From the NCBI RefSeq assembly GCF_009601505.1, contig NZ_WITC01000031.1:43801-107800 (forward strand): a stretch of 64,000 nucleotides of DNA, read 5' to 3'. The translations under genes were made by a program, and so were the position numbers. Of the stretch, positions 1 to 8,913 are shown in pieces. Each line of letters begins with the position of its first letter. Within the stretch, counting starts at the first letter, position 1. The notes beneath the pieces are model-generated. The model was given only the letters and a program-made list of their open reading frames with translations. It was not told the DNA's origin and ran no database searches. Source of the DNA: Sinorhizobium terangae (GTDB lineage: Bacteria > Pseudomonadota > Alphaproteobacteria > Rhizobiales > Rhizobiaceae).

Positions 1-168
1 TGCCATGTGCTCGGGAAGCGCGTGCAGGCGCAGATACAGGATGCCGACCAGGAAGACCATGAGCAGCACGAAGACGACCATCACATTGAACAGGACGTCC
101 GTCTGTCCTGGCGCGGTGATGAAGACAGGCAGATGATCCACTGCCGCCGGATGCAACGTTTCTGTCAT
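1..168 (-). CDS. Membrane protein, N-terminal part only
   Basis: A reading frame on the minus strand starts with ATG at 166-168 and runs off the left edge after 56 codons. The start is preceded by a purine-rich GGGGGAAATGAA. The visible part has a polar N-terminus of about 24 residues followed by one strongly hydrophobic helix (about residues 26-48, rich in V, F, L, M), then LRLHALPEHMA. It is therefore an integral inner-membrane protein, but too little is present to assign a family. Confidence 0.5.
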   Translation of the reverse strand, partial: MTETLHPAAVDHLPVFITAPGQTDVLFNVMVVFVLLMVFLVGILYLRLHALPEHMA

Positions 169-588
169 TTCATTTCCCCCGAAACACAGAAGACGCCAAC
201 GCCTCATCATACGCATTAGAGTTGGATTTCATAGCATTATTGCGAATGGATTCCGCGGCCCCCAAAAAGGAGCGGAAGTGCATCCCTGATGCTTTACGCT
301 ACGGGAGGACGAGGATGGCGACGCCTGCATTGATGCCGTGGCGACCTTACAGGGTGTGCAGTAGCGGACGGTTCGCGCGCGCCCTTTGCAGGCGCGCGGC
401 TTGATTCAAAAAAACACTTAGATCCTCCCGGGAACGCATCTTTTTGCCGTGTTGCGCATGCACAGCGGATCTTCCCCGGGCTTTCCGCGATCTGATCGAG
501 AGCGGGAACAGCCACGGGCCGGGCGCGTTATCGGTTTTTCGATTGATTCAATCCGAAATCATCGTGATCTAGTGCTCGACGTGATTCC
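169..588. other. Intergenic region with hairpin and repeat fragment
   Basis: I see no credible gene in these 420 bases. Positions 376-398 form a perfect 8-bp hairpin (CGCGCGCC, 7-base loop, GGCGCGCG) like the 3' hairpin of the repeat family found at 4112, 14573 and 16855. Positions 534-573 contain AATCATCGTGATCTAG, which in reverse matches one arm of the hairpin element at 40389. The region lies between a leftward gene and a rightward one, so it should hold both promoters. Confidence 0.4.
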
Positions 589-3234
589 GTGTCGTCATTC
601 CGGGCTTCGAAGGGTATCGAATTGCATTTCGTTGGAAAGTTGACCGCTGTTACGCTTGTTGTCCTGACCGGAGCTATGCCGCTTGCCGGCAGCGGACCCG
701 CGAGCGCCCAGCAGGCGCCCCCGGCGGCGCAGCCGGCCCAGCAAGCCCCTCAAGCCGCGCAGCCGGCCCCGCCGGCACAGCAACCACGGCCGGCCCAGCC
801 TAGCCAGGCACCGCAGCCGGCCCCGCCGCCGCAGGCCGCCGTCGAGTCGCCGGTGCTGGATCAGGCGACCCAGCAGCTTGCCAAGGCGGAAGGCGATCTC
901 AGGCGGCTCTCCGGGCGTGTCGAGAGCGCCAAGGACGACGATGCGCTGCTCGCCGAACTCAAGGTGCAGGTAGATGAGCTTTCGCAGCAGATCATCGCTG
1001 CGTCGGTTGCGACCCGCCCGCGGCTCGATGAAATCAAGGCGAGGCTTACCGAACTTGGCGATCCGCCTGGCGCGGGGGCACCGCCGGAGCAGCCGCTCGT
1101 CACCGAGGAGAGGCAGCGCCTGCTCGCCGAGCGTGGGGCGATAAATGCGTTCACCGGAACGGCGGAGAACCTGTCGGTCGAGGCGAAGAAGCTCGCCAAC
1201 GGCATCACGGCGACAAGACGGGCGCTCTTCTCCAAGACGCTGCTGAAGCACACGGAAATCTCGGCAGCGACACTTGCCGAGGCGGTGACGACGACGATCG
1301 GCGAGACCCAGGCTTTGTCGCGCAGCGTCGGCAGTTGGCTGACATTTGCCTGGAATTATAAGCGCGTGCCGCTTCTCATCGCGATTTTCCTCTCGCTTTG
1401 TGCGGCGCTGATCTTTCTCGCCGGTAGCCGCCGCCTCTTCGCCCCCTTCCTCCGGCACGATGGGGACGAGGAGGAGCCGAACTATTTCAGGAAGCTTTCG
1501 GTCGCCTTCTGGTCCACGGTGATCCCGACAGTGTCGGCAACCGCCTTCGCAATGTCGAGCTACTTTTTCCTCAATAGCTTCAATGTATTGCGGCCGGATA
1601 TTGCGCCGATACTGGCGATCACGCTGGCGGTCGTCGTCGTGCTGCTCTTCATCACCAGCCTGGCGCAGGCGGTGCTGTCTCCGCGGCAATCGAATTGGCG
1701 TCTCGTGCGCGTTTCGGATCGCGGCGCCCGGATGCTGTTCATTTCGATCTGCGCCATGGCGGTGGTCAACGTCCTCGATTACCTTGCGGGAAGCATCAGC
1801 GAGTCCCTCGGTTCGCCAGTAATCCTGACCGTCGCCAAGAGTTTCGTGGCCTCGATCATCATCGGCCTCATCCTGATGTCGATGGCCTGGATCCGGCCGA
1901 TGTTGCGGCCCGATGAGCCCTTCGATGCGCCGGGGCGGTCCTGGCCGCGCTTCGTCTGGATTTCGCTTCTCCTTATGGGGGCGCTGCTTGTCGCCATCGC
2001 GCTTGGCGGCTACGTCGGCCTTGCCCGCTTCATCGCCACGCAGATCATCGTCACCGGCGCAATCCTGGTGACCATGTATATCGGCATTCTTACCGGCAGG
2101 TCGGTCTCCAAGCAGGGCGCCTTCGCGGAAACCAGGGCAGGGCGCTATCTCGAACGGCGCTTCCAGCTGGAGCAGGTAGGGCTCGACCAGATCGGGCTTG
2201 TGGCCGGCCTCGGCATCTATGCGCTGGTGCTGTTGTTCTTCGTCCCGCTGATCCTCATGCAGTGGGGCTTCAAGATCGCCGATATAGAGTCCTGGACCTA
2301 TCGCGTGCTGACCGAGATCAGGATCGGCACGATTACCATCTCGCTCGTCGGCCTGTTTGCCGGCCTCCTGTTCTTCGCGCTCGGCTTTGTCGTCACGCGC
2401 TGGGTGCAGCGCTGGATCGATGGTAATGTCATGGCACGCAGCCGCGTCGACGCGGGCGTGCGCAATTCGATCCGCACCGGCATAGGCTATGTCGGCGTCG
2501 GCCTTGCCGGACTCATCGGCCTCTCGGCTGCTGGTATCGATCTATCGAGCCTCGCGCTCGTTGCCGGTGCTCTCTCCCTCGGCGTCGGCTTCGGTTTGCA
2601 GAACATCGTGTCGAACTTCGTCTCGGGGCTGATCCTGCTCGTCGAGCGGCCGTTCAAGGTGGGTGACTGGATCGTCAGCGGCACGACTGAAGGCTTCGTC
2701 CGCCGCATCTCCGTTCGCGCGACCGAGATCGAGACCTTCCAGCACCAGTCGATCATGATGCCGAATTCGCTGCTTATCAACGCCTCGGTCGGCAACTGGA
2801 CGCACCGCAACAAGCTCGGCCGTTCCGAGATCACCGTCACCGTGACCTATGGCAGCGATCCGCGCCGGGTGATCGAGCTCCTGCAGGAGATCGCCGCAGC
2901 CCATTCGATGGTCCTGAAGAACCCGGCGCCGTCAGTCGGCTTCACCGCCTTCGGGGACGAGCGCATGACATTCGAGCTGCGCATCTATGTTGCCGACGTA
3001 CTGACGGCGGGCAACGTGCGCAACGATATCCGCGTCACGATCTACGAACGCTTCCGCGACGAGGGCATCGGCGCACCATTCCCGCTGAAGATCGAGGATA
3101 CCACGCCGGAGGAGGAGGCACCGGCCGAGGCCGAACCTTCGGTCGCGACAGAGCCCGGGCCTGCCGCTCAACCGGAAGAGGTGCCGGAAGCCGCGCCGCG
3201 CAGCATCGCGAAGCGCGGAGGCCGCAGAGGCTGA
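589..3234 (+). CDS. Large mechanosensitive channel, MscS family with DUF3772-type N-terminus
   Basis: Probably a stretch-activated channel of the inner membrane that protects against osmotic downshock. In the 881-aa product, an export signal (about 17-40, ending PASA) is followed by a Pro/Ala/Gln-rich linker (41-85), a helical periplasmic segment with coiled-coil character (90-245), and about ten membrane helices (260-645). The MscS pore helix and beta domain lie at about 650-830, with the motif GVGFGLQNIVSNFVSG and then VERPFKVGDW. The acidic Pro/Ala tail ends in a basic AKRGGRRG. It is much larger than E. coli MscS (286 aa) and has the layout of MscK-like or DUF3772-containing homologues. 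The start is GTG at 589 without a strong ribosome site; a start slightly downstream is possible. Confidence 0.88.
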   Translation: MSSFRASKGIELHFVGKLTAVTLVVLTGAMPLAGSGPASAQQAPPAAQPAQQAPQAAQPAPPAQQPRPAQPSQAPQPAPPPQAAVESPVLDQATQQLAKAEGDLRRLSGRVESAKDDDALLAELKVQVDELSQQIIAASVATRPRLDEIKARLTELGDPPGAGAPPEQPLVTEERQRLLAERGAINAFTGTAENLSVEAKKLANGITATRRALFSKTLLKHTEISAATLAEAVTTTIGETQALSRSVGSWLTFAWNYKRVPLLIAIFLSLCAALIFLAGSRRLFAPFLRHDGDEEEPNYFRKLSVAFWSTVIPTVSATAFAMSSYFFLNSFNVLRPDIAPILAITLAVVVVLLFITSLAQAVLSPRQSNWRLVRVSDRGARMLFISICAMAVVNVLDYLAGSISESLGSPVILTVAKSFVASIIIGLILMSMAWIRPMLRPDEPFDAPGRSWPRFVWISLLLMGALLVAIALGGYVGLARFIATQIIVTGAILVTMYIGILTGRSVSKQGAFAETRAGRYLERRFQLEQVGLDQIGLVAGLGIYALVLLFFVPLILMQWGFKIADIESWTYRVLTEIRIGTITISLVGLFAGLLFFALGFVVTRWVQRWIDGNVMARSRVDAGVRNSIRTGIGYVGVGLAGLIGLSAAGIDLSSLALVAGALSLGVGFGLQNIVSNFVSGLILLVERPFKVGDWIVSGTTEGFVRRISVRATEIETFQHQSIMMPNSLLINASVGNWTHRNKLGRSEITVTVTYGSDPRRVIELLQEIAAAHSMVLKNPAPSVGFTAFGDERMTFELRIYVADVLTAGNVRNDIRVTIYERFRDEGIGAPFPLKIEDTTPEEEAPAEAEPSVATEPGPAAQPEEVPEAAPRSIAKRGGRRG

Positions 3235-3332
3235 GGCCGGCAGTTTTTCCGAGGCAGCTACCGCGCGCCTGCACCGTGAACAACGTAGTTTTCGGCGTTC
3301 GAAAGATGGCTGAGGAGGCGGTCTGACCGGCG

Positions 3333-3350
3333 GCCCGCGATGCGGGCTTT
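3333..3350 (+). terminator. Possible weak terminator after the MscS-type gene
   Basis: GCCCGC, GAT, GCGGGC forms a 6-bp GC-only stem followed by TTT. It lies about 100 bases past the stop of the channel gene. The short stem and short T-run make this a weak candidate. Confidence 0.3.
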
Positions 3351-3540
3351 CGGTCTCGCGCCATCTCCTCCTCGCTCCGATGACCACAAAGCTGCCGCTC
3401 AATTGTCAGCAAATCGCCCCGGTACTGCCCCATCGAGCACTTTTAGGCGGTCCATCGTGACCAGCTCGTCATCGCGTGGACGCGAGGAACGAGCGAGCTG
3501 CATGGGTCCTCAATCATATCCAGCTTGAGGGCCAAGAGCC

Positions 3541-3601
3541 ATGCAGGGATTCAAAGTGCTGCAGCGACCTTTCTGCGTCGAACGACGCGCGGCGCTGTCA
3601 G
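3541..3601 (+). repeat. Partial copy of the two-hairpin intergenic repeat
   Basis: ATGCAGGGATTCAAAGTGCT followed by GCAGCGACCTTT and GACGCGCGGCGCTG matches the second half of the copies at 4112, 14573 and 16855. The 5' hairpin (CATGTTTCCTTAA arm) is absent, so this is a truncated copy. It sits about 45 bases upstream of the DUF4168 gene. The rest of the 3235-3647 gap shows no gene. Confidence 0.6.
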
Positions 3602-3647
3602 GTGGTTTTGCCGCCGATCAAGTCATGCACGTTACAGAGGAATGAAC

Positions 3648-4094
3648 ATGATCACTCGTTATAAAGCCGTTGCAATGTTGACCGCCGCGGTCTTCGGCAT
3701 GATGACTTATAGCCCGGCGTTCGCGTTGGAAATGGCTCAAGCGCAACAGACGCAGCCGACGCCAGGGCAGCCCGACAGCGGCGGCGCGGCCGTAAGCGAT
3801 CAGAAGATCGAGGCATTTGCCGTGGCCTATCTGCAAGTCGATAAGGTCCGGCAGGAATATTCGGCCAAGATCGAGGCGACACCGGATCAGGCCGCCAAGG
3901 AGAAGCTCAAGAACGAAGCCAGCCAGCAGATGGTCCAGGCTGTTGAAGCTTCTCAGGGTATCTCGGTCGAGGAATACACATCCATTCTGACGGCCGCGCA
4001 GAACGACCCGGCTTTGGCCAAGAAGGTTCAGGAGAAGATCCAGAGCTCGGCACCGGCACAGGCTCCCGCGCAGCAGGCTCCCGCCCAGCAATAG
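3648..4094 (+). CDS. Exported DUF4168-family protein
   Basis: A secreted or periplasmic protein of about 148 aa and unknown function. A signal peptide (about 1-24, ending SPAFA) precedes a Gln/Pro/Thr-rich segment. A helical domain follows (about 45-130) with AFAVAYLQVDKVRQEYSAKI and a conserved-looking QGISVEEYTSIL, typical of DUF4168. The tail is a low-complexity Ala/Pro/Gln run (APAQAPAQQAPAQQ). Of two in-frame ATGs, 3648 is preferred because AGAGGA at 3636-3641 sits six bases upstream; the ATG at 3642 would be too close. It stands alone between repeat copies. Confidence 0.8.
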   Translation: MITRYKAVAMLTAAVFGMMTYSPAFALEMAQAQQTQPTPGQPDSGGAAVSDQKIEAFAVAYLQVDKVRQEYSAKIEATPDQAAKEKLKNEASQQMVQAVEASQGISVEEYTSILTAAQNDPALAKKVQEKIQSSAPAQAPAQQAPAQQ

Positions 4095-4111
4095 CTGATG
4101 AGCCTCCTACC

Positions 4112-4204
4112 GCATGTTTCCTTCAGTCGCAGTCGATTTAAGGACAAAAACATGCAGCAATTCACAGTGCCGCAGCGTCCTTTGCGCTTCTGAGGACGCG
4201 CGGC
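4112..4204 (+). repeat. Two-hairpin intergenic repeat, copy at 4.1 kb
   Basis: The 5' part is CATGTTTCCTT...GATTTAAGGACAAAAACATG, an inverted repeat. The middle reads CAGCAATTCACAGTGC, then CAGCGTCCTTTGCG and GACGCGCGGC. The same order of blocks recurs at 14573 and 16855, and in reverse at 57731. It lies between the stops of the DUF4168 gene and the convergent PPK2 gene, which is a usual location for such mosaic elements in rhizobia. Confidence 0.7.
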
Positions 4205-4304
4205 TCGGGTGCGACAACGCGCTTCAAAAAGAGTGCCCGCCAAAGCGCGGGCACACTTGCATTCCTTAGATCGCAGTTTGCGAGCCTGATGAGACCAAGC
4301 GTCC

Positions 4305-5222
4305 TCAGTATTTTGACGGAACGTAGAGCTCCGGCGGAAGGACCTTGCGCTCGTAATCTGGATTGAATACCCGCTCGGGCAGGGTGATGTCCTCGTGCGG
4401 CACGTCCCCGTAGGGGATCTGGTGAAGCAGGTGGTCGATGCAGTTGAGCCGGGCGCGCTTCTTGTCGTTGCCCTCGACGATGTACCACGGCGCTTCCGGG
4501 ATGTTGGTGCGGGCGAACGTTTCTTCTTTGGCCTTGGTGTAGGCCTCCCAACGCACCCGCGACTGCAGGTCCATGGGTGACAGCTTCCACTGCTTCAGCG
4601 GGTCGTGGATACGTACCAGGAACCGCATCTGTTGTTCCTCGTCGGTGATCGAGAACCAGTATTTGACCAGCCGGATGCCGGAGCGCACGAGCATGCGCTC
4701 GAACTCCGGCACGTCATTGAAGAACTGCTCCACCTGATCTTCGGTGGCGAAACCCATGACGCGTTCGACCCCGGAGCGATTGTACCAGGACCGGTCGAAG
4801 AGCACGATCTCGCCGCCGGCCGGCAGATGCGGCACGTAACGCTGGAAATACCATTGCGTCTTTTCGCGGTCGGATGGGGCCGGCAGCGCCACGACCCTGA
4901 CCACGCGCGGATTGAGGCGCTGAGTGATGCGCTTGATCACGCCGCCCTTGCCGGCGGAGTCGCGCCCCTCGAAGATCACGACGACCTTCTCCTTGTGATA
5001 GGCGACCCAGTCCTGCAGCTTGATCAATTCCGCCTGCAGCTTGAGCAGCGTGCGGAAGTATTCGAGGCGCGGTATCGAGGCTGGATGTGCCTTGCGGTAG
5101 ATCTTGCGGATCTCTTCGGAAAGGGCCGGCTCGGAAAGTTCGAGCTCATAATCCTCATCGATCGTATCGGCCAGTTCGGCTTCCAGCCAGTCCGGGCCTT
5201 CGGCGTCCTTCGACTTATCCAT
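4305..5222 (-). CDS. ppk2: Polyphosphate kinase 2
   Basis: A cytoplasmic PPK2-family enzyme that transfers phosphate between inorganic polyphosphate and a nucleoside diphosphate, probably favouring NTP synthesis. The 305-aa length fits a single-domain class I PPK2. The Walker A motif GRDSAGKG is at about 86-93, the Walker B/lid motif LFDRSWYNR at 141-149, and the conserved VEGNDKKRARLN near residue 250. It is transcribed alone, divergent from the lectin-like gene at 5452. Family assignment is firm; the preferred nucleotide (GDP or ADP) cannot be read from the sequence. Confidence 0.93.
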   Translation of the reverse strand: MDKSKDAEGPDWLEAELADTIDEDYELELSEPALSEEIRKIYRKAHPASIPRLEYFRTLLKLQAELIKLQDWVAYHKEKVVVIFEGRDSAGKGGVIKRITQRLNPRVVRVVALPAPSDREKTQWYFQRYVPHLPAGGEIVLFDRSWYNRSGVERVMGFATEDQVEQFFNDVPEFERMLVRSGIRLVKYWFSITDEEQQMRFLVRIHDPLKQWKLSPMDLQSRVRWEAYTKAKEETFARTNIPEAPWYIVEGNDKKRARLNCIDHLLHQIPYGDVPHEDITLPERVFNPDYERKVLPPELYVPSKY

Positions 5223-5451
5223 GTCATCTCTCCGGTGTTCTCACCCTCAACCGCTGTATCCTCGCGACTGTTCCACAACCGCATGAAAGTTATTTGAACC
5301 GCCGGCCGCCGCTCGCGCCGGGGCGGTTCGCCCGCCACGTCATGTGCAGTGATCCTTTCGCGAATCCTATCACAAGGTTTTGATTTTACTCCAATCTTTG
5401 CCGCCATAGGCTTCTTGTCGCGGGGTTGAAGCCTGCATTAGGGAGGAGACT

Positions 5452-6078
5452 ATGAAACGCGCAGTTGTACTTGTCGCGGTCAGTTTGGCCTGTTCGGTCG
5501 TGGCCGCCCATGCCCAGGACACCAGCATGAGCTTCTTCGTCACCAGCGCCAATCCCGGCAAGGGCGGCGATCTTGGTGGTCTTGCGGGGGCCGACGCCTA
5601 TTGCGCGCAACTTGCGACCGCCGGCGGCTCAACCGGCAAGACCTGGAAAGCCTACCTTTCCACCGACACGGAAAACGCCAAGGATCGGATCGGCAGCGGC
5701 CCATGGTACAACGCCAAAGGCGAGAAGATCGCCGACGACGTCGCGTCGCTCCACAGCGACAAGAACAACCTGACGAAGCAGACGGCACTCAACGAGAAGG
5801 GTGAGGTCATCAACGGCCGCGGCGATACGCCGAACCGTCACGACATTCTGACTGGCTCAAACCCGGACGGCACGGCTGCGGCAGAGACCTGCGGCAACTG
5901 GACGATGGGCGGAGCGGAGGGTGCGGCAGTGGTCGGCCACAGCGACCGCACCGGCCTCGATGAGTCCGCCGCGGCCAAGTCCTGGAATTCGTCGCACAAG
6001 ACGCGCGGCGGCTGCACTGTCGATGCTTTCAAGACCACCGGCGGCGACGGCCTGTTCTACTGCTTCGCCGCAAACTGA
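5452..6078 (+). CDS. Secreted lectin-like protein
   Basis: A 208-aa exported protein. The signal peptide is residues 1-21 (ends AAHA). The mature part has Gly/Ala/Asp-rich loops and four well-spaced cysteines (in YCAQL, ETCGNW, GGCTV, FYCFA) that could form two disulfides. The pattern YLSTD, GPWYNAKGEKIA and a C-terminal GDGLFYCFAAN resembles C-type-lectin or endostatin-like folds in bacterial proteins annotated as lectins. A ligand cannot be inferred. AGGGAGGAGACT directly upstream provides the ribosome site. Confidence 0.65.
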   Translation: MKRAVVLVAVSLACSVVAAHAQDTSMSFFVTSANPGKGGDLGGLAGADAYCAQLATAGGSTGKTWKAYLSTDTENAKDRIGSGPWYNAKGEKIADDVASLHSDKNNLTKQTALNEKGEVINGRGDTPNRHDILTGSNPDGTAAAETCGNWTMGGAEGAAVVGHSDRTGLDESAAAKSWNSSHKTRGGCTVDAFKTTGGDGLFYCFAAN

Positions 6079-6147
6079 GCGGGTGCATCTCATGCTTACC
6101 GCCGGTGTCGGGAGCGGCAGGCCGGCGGCGGCAGTCCCGTTCGATAG

Positions 6148-7056
6148 CTACCATCGCCGGCTTCGCCGCCACTCCCCTGGGCCTGTCTCAACCATTTTGG
6201 TGAAGACCCGGGCGAAGTGGCTCTGGTCGGCAAAGCCGCAGCTGTTGGCGATCTCGCTGATCGAGAGGTTGGAGTTCAAGAGCAGATCCTGGGCGCGTTC
6301 GATGCGGCGAGCAAGCAGCCACCGATGCGGCGGGACACCGGTCGTTTCCTTGAAGGCGCGGGCAAAATGGCTGCGCGAGAGTCCGCATTCATGGGCGAGT
6401 TCCTCCAGCGCGATGTCGCCGTCGAGACGCTCCATTAAGATCTCCTTGGAGCGCCGCTCCTGCCAGGGGGCGAGGCCGCCGCGCTTTGGCCTGTGCACGG
6501 CCGGCATATCACCATAGCGGGTCCCGAGATGGGCGAGCAGGGCCATGCCGATGTGATCAAGGAACAGCGGATTGGCTCGTTCGGGGTTTTCCAACGCAGG
6601 CAGGAGGCTGCCGGCGAGACTTCGGACGATGACGTCGTCGTTGGGCACGCCCGGCGCTATCCCGATTGCGGCCATACGCGAAGCACCCCGTTCCCCCGCT
6701 ATCCTGTCGAGAGCCTGGCGCGATATGTAGATCGCCAGGCAGTCGATAGGGTCGCCAAGTACGGAGGAATGCTCGCAGCTTAGGTCCAGAAGCGTGAACT
6801 GCCCACGTCTGATCGGGGCAATCGCGACCGGTCGACCCTCCACCCAGTAGGGGTGGGGCTCGAGATCGAGCAGTTGCAGGCAGACGAGATAGCCATCGTC
6901 CCGTTCGATCCGGCCCAGACGCCCGCTTTCCCTCTTGTCCCAGCTGACGCGGGTAGCAGCGAAGTCGGTCCTTTGAAGCCGCTGAACAAGAATGGTCGGC
7001 GGCGCCTCGACCCCGACAGCGTCGCCCAACCGCTCGCCATATGCACCGCCGGCCAT
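6148..7056 (-). CDS. AraC-family transcriptional regulator
   Basis: A regulator of about 302 aa. The N-terminal half is an effector-binding region of AraC type without a recognisable named fold. The C-terminal 100 residues hold two helix-turn-helix motifs (LEELAHECGLSRSHFARAF and ISEIANSCGFADQSHFARVF). An upstream extension to 7275 is open, but the start at 7056 is preferred. It has GGGAG seven bases upstream, and the longer form would overlap the divergent aldehyde oxidoreductase start. The divergent arrangement suggests that it controls the genes from 7274, probably in response to an aldehyde or its precursor. Confidence 0.85.
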   Translation of the reverse strand: MAGGAYGERLGDAVGVEAPPTILVQRLQRTDFAATRVSWDKRESGRLGRIERDDGYLVCLQLLDLEPHPYWVEGRPVAIAPIRRGQFTLLDLSCEHSSVLGDPIDCLAIYISRQALDRIAGERGASRMAAIGIAPGVPNDDVIVRSLAGSLLPALENPERANPLFLDHIGMALLAHLGTRYGDMPAVHRPKRGGLAPWQERRSKEILMERLDGDIALEELAHECGLSRSHFARAFKETTGVPPHRWLLARRIERAQDLLLNSNLSISEIANSCGFADQSHFARVFTKMVETGPGEWRRSRRW

Positions 7057-7273
7057 TCGCGAACTCCCATCAAGAGGAATTTCCGGTCGAGGTTCGATGT
7101 TGTTTTGTTCTTGAGATGCCCCGCAAGAACATAGCACTTTCGTACAAAACGCAGCAATACAGGCGCTGGCGCGCTCGGCGCGCCTGCATAAGCTTGGCGC
7201 CGGCACTCCCGTAAATCGATTAATCGCCTGAAAGAGCGAACACGCCGTTCCCCAGCAAGGAGTCTGCGTTACC
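7057..7273. promoter_or_regulatory. Divergent promoter region, AraC regulator / aldehyde oxidoreductase
   Basis: This 217-base spacer separates the AraC gene from the three-gene oxidoreductase operon and must hold both promoters and the regulator's sites. I see no clear palindrome. The operon's ribosome site AGGAG is near 7257-7261. Confidence 0.4.
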
Positions 7274-7933
7274 ATGTCCGAACTTGAGAAACCCGAAAGC
7301 GGAGAAGCGCTATTATCGGGCGGAGCAGAGACCGTCGATTACGCATTTTCCCGACGCGACGTTCTACAAATGGCAGCAGGAGCCGCGACACTGGCGGCCA
7401 TTCCACCCGGCACGGCGCAGGCCGCGTCATCGACCACCGCCACCGCAAATCAGGAGGGCACCAGCGTGACGCCAGCGCGCATCAGACTGACCGTCAACGG
7501 GAACTCGCGCGAACTGGAGCTCGATCCGCGCCAGTCGCTTCTCGACGTTCTTCGCGAAACGCTTGACCTCACCGGCACGAAGAAAGGCTGCAACCAGGGC
7601 GCCTGCGGTGCCTGCACCATCCTCGTGGACGGCAAGCGGATCAATTCCTGTCTGACGCTCGCCATCATGCATGACGGTGCCGAGATCACGACGATCGAAG
7701 GGCTGGCGAAAGGCGGTGAGCTCCATCCGCTGCAGGCTGCCTTCATCGAGCACGACGGACTCCAGTGCGGTTTCTGCACCTCCGGGCAGATCATGTCCGG
7801 CGTCGGCTGCATCGCCGAGGGGCATGCCCATTCGCCGGAGGAGATCCGGTTCTGGATGAGCGGCAATATCTGTCGGTGCGGGGCCTATCCGGGCGTCGTC
7901 GCCGCCGTCGCCGATGCCGCCGGGAGGATCTGA
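7274..7933 (+). CDS. paoA: Periplasmic aldehyde oxidoreductase, [2Fe-2S] subunit (PaoA-like)
   Basis: Electron-transfer subunit of a molybdenum hydroxylase that oxidises aldehydes to acids. The 219-aa product has a twin-arginine signal (SRRDVLQMAAG, about 26-50). A plant-type ferredoxin domain carries Cys106, 111, 114 and 126, and an alpha-helical second cluster domain carries Cys165, 168, 200 and 202. The Tat signal implies that the folded complex is exported to the periplasm, as for E. coli PaoABC (YagTSR). It is the first gene of three, with two bases between its stop and the next ATG. No PaoD/XdhC-type maturation factor is seen in this window. Confidence 0.87.
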   Translation: MSELEKPESGEALLSGGAETVDYAFSRRDVLQMAAGAATLAAIPPGTAQAASSTTATANQEGTSVTPARIRLTVNGNSRELELDPRQSLLDVLRETLDLTGTKKGCNQGACGACTILVDGKRINSCLTLAIMHDGAEITTIEGLAKGGELHPLQAAFIEHDGLQCGFCTSGQIMSGVGCIAEGHAHSPEEIRFWMSGNICRCGAYPGVVAAVADAAGRI

Positions 7934-7935
7934 CA

Positions 7936-8913
7936 ATGCTGCCATTCAGCTATGAAAAGGCCCGCAGCGAAGAGGAGGCGATCGCCGCCGCGGCCGCTGG
8001 CGCACGCTATCTCGCCGGCGGGACTACGCTCATCGATCTCATGCGCGAGGAGGTGGAGCGTCCCGAACGGCTGGTCGACATCAATGCGCTTCCGCTCGGA
8101 GGTATTCGCGTCGAAGGCTCCGATCTCGTCATCGGCGCGCTTGCCCGGATGACGGAGGTTGCCGCCCATCCCGATACACTGCGTCTGCAGCCGCTTGTCG
8201 CCGAGTCCCTGATCGAAGGCGCATCCCCGCAGTTGCGCAACGTCGCCTCGATCGGCGGAAACCTGCTGCAGCGCGTGCGCTGTCCCTATTTCCGCATGCT
8301 CGACGCCCCATGCAACAAACGCGAGCCGGGCTCGGGCTGCTCGGCGATCGATGGGCTCAACGGCGGCCACGCGATACTCGGCGTCAGCGATCATTGCATC
8401 GCCACCCATCCGTCGGACGTTGCCGTCGCGCTGATTGCGCTCGACGCGACGATGCGCGTGCGCGGACCGGAAGGCGAGCGCACCTTTCCCGTCGAGGAGC
8501 TCTTCCGCCTGCCGGGCGATACGCCGCATCTCGAACACACGCTCAATCCCGGCGAACTGATCCTCGACGTGCGGGTGCCCGGTGGCCCCCACAGCCGCCG
8601 CGCACGCTACCTCAAGGTGCGTGACCGCGAGTCCTACGAGTTCGCCCTAGTCTCGGCAGCCGTCGCCATGGAAACGGAGCGCGGCGTGATCCGCTCGGTC
8701 CGGATCGCCTGCGGCGGAGTCGGAACCCGCCCATGGCGGATGCGCGCGTCGGAGGCGGCATTGATCGGCAAGGAGCCAGGCCGCTCGGCCTTCGAGGCGG
8801 CTGCGCGGCTGGCGGCGGACGGCGCACGGCCGGCTGCCGGCAATCACTACAAGGTGGAACTCCTGCAGCGGACGATCGTCCGCACGCTCGAAATGGTAGG
8901 AGAAATGGCATGA
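7936..8913 (+). CDS. paoB: Aldehyde oxidoreductase, FAD subunit (PaoB-like)
   Basis: The 325-aa FAD-binding subunit of the xanthine-oxidase-family complex. The FAD motif YLAGGTTLIDLM is near residues 30-41, followed by ASIGGNLLQR. A cysteine set in RCPYFR, APCNKR, GSGCSA and SDHCIA matches the insert that carries an extra [4Fe-4S] cluster in PaoB. That supports the PaoABC subtype over ordinary xanthine dehydrogenase. GGGAGG precedes the ATG at 7936. The stop overlaps the next start by four bases (ATGA), indicating translational coupling. Confidence 0.87.
   Translation: MLPFSYEKARSEEEAIAAAAAGARYLAGGTTLIDLMREEVERPERLVDINALPLGGIRVEGSDLVIGALARMTEVAAHPDTLRLQPLVAESLIEGASPQLRNVASIGGNLLQRVRCPYFRMLDAPCNKREPGSGCSAIDGLNGGHAILGVSDHCIATHPSDVAVALIALDATMRVRGPEGERTFPVEELFRLPGDTPHLEHTLNPGELILDVRVPGGPHSRRARYLKVRDRESYEFALVSAAVAMETERGVIRSVRIACGGVGTRPWRMRASEAALIGKEPGRSAFEAAARLAADGARPAAGNHYKVELLQRTIVRTLEMVGEMA

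Noticed and set aside
595..1689. 364-codon minus-strand open frame
   Set aside because: It is antisense to the MscS-type channel. The product is an Arg/Leu-rich low-complexity chain.
6148..7275. Longer form of the AraC regulator starting at 7275
   Set aside because: It would overlap the divergent oxidoreductase start, and the added 73 residues are unlike the family. The start at 7056 has a ribosome site.
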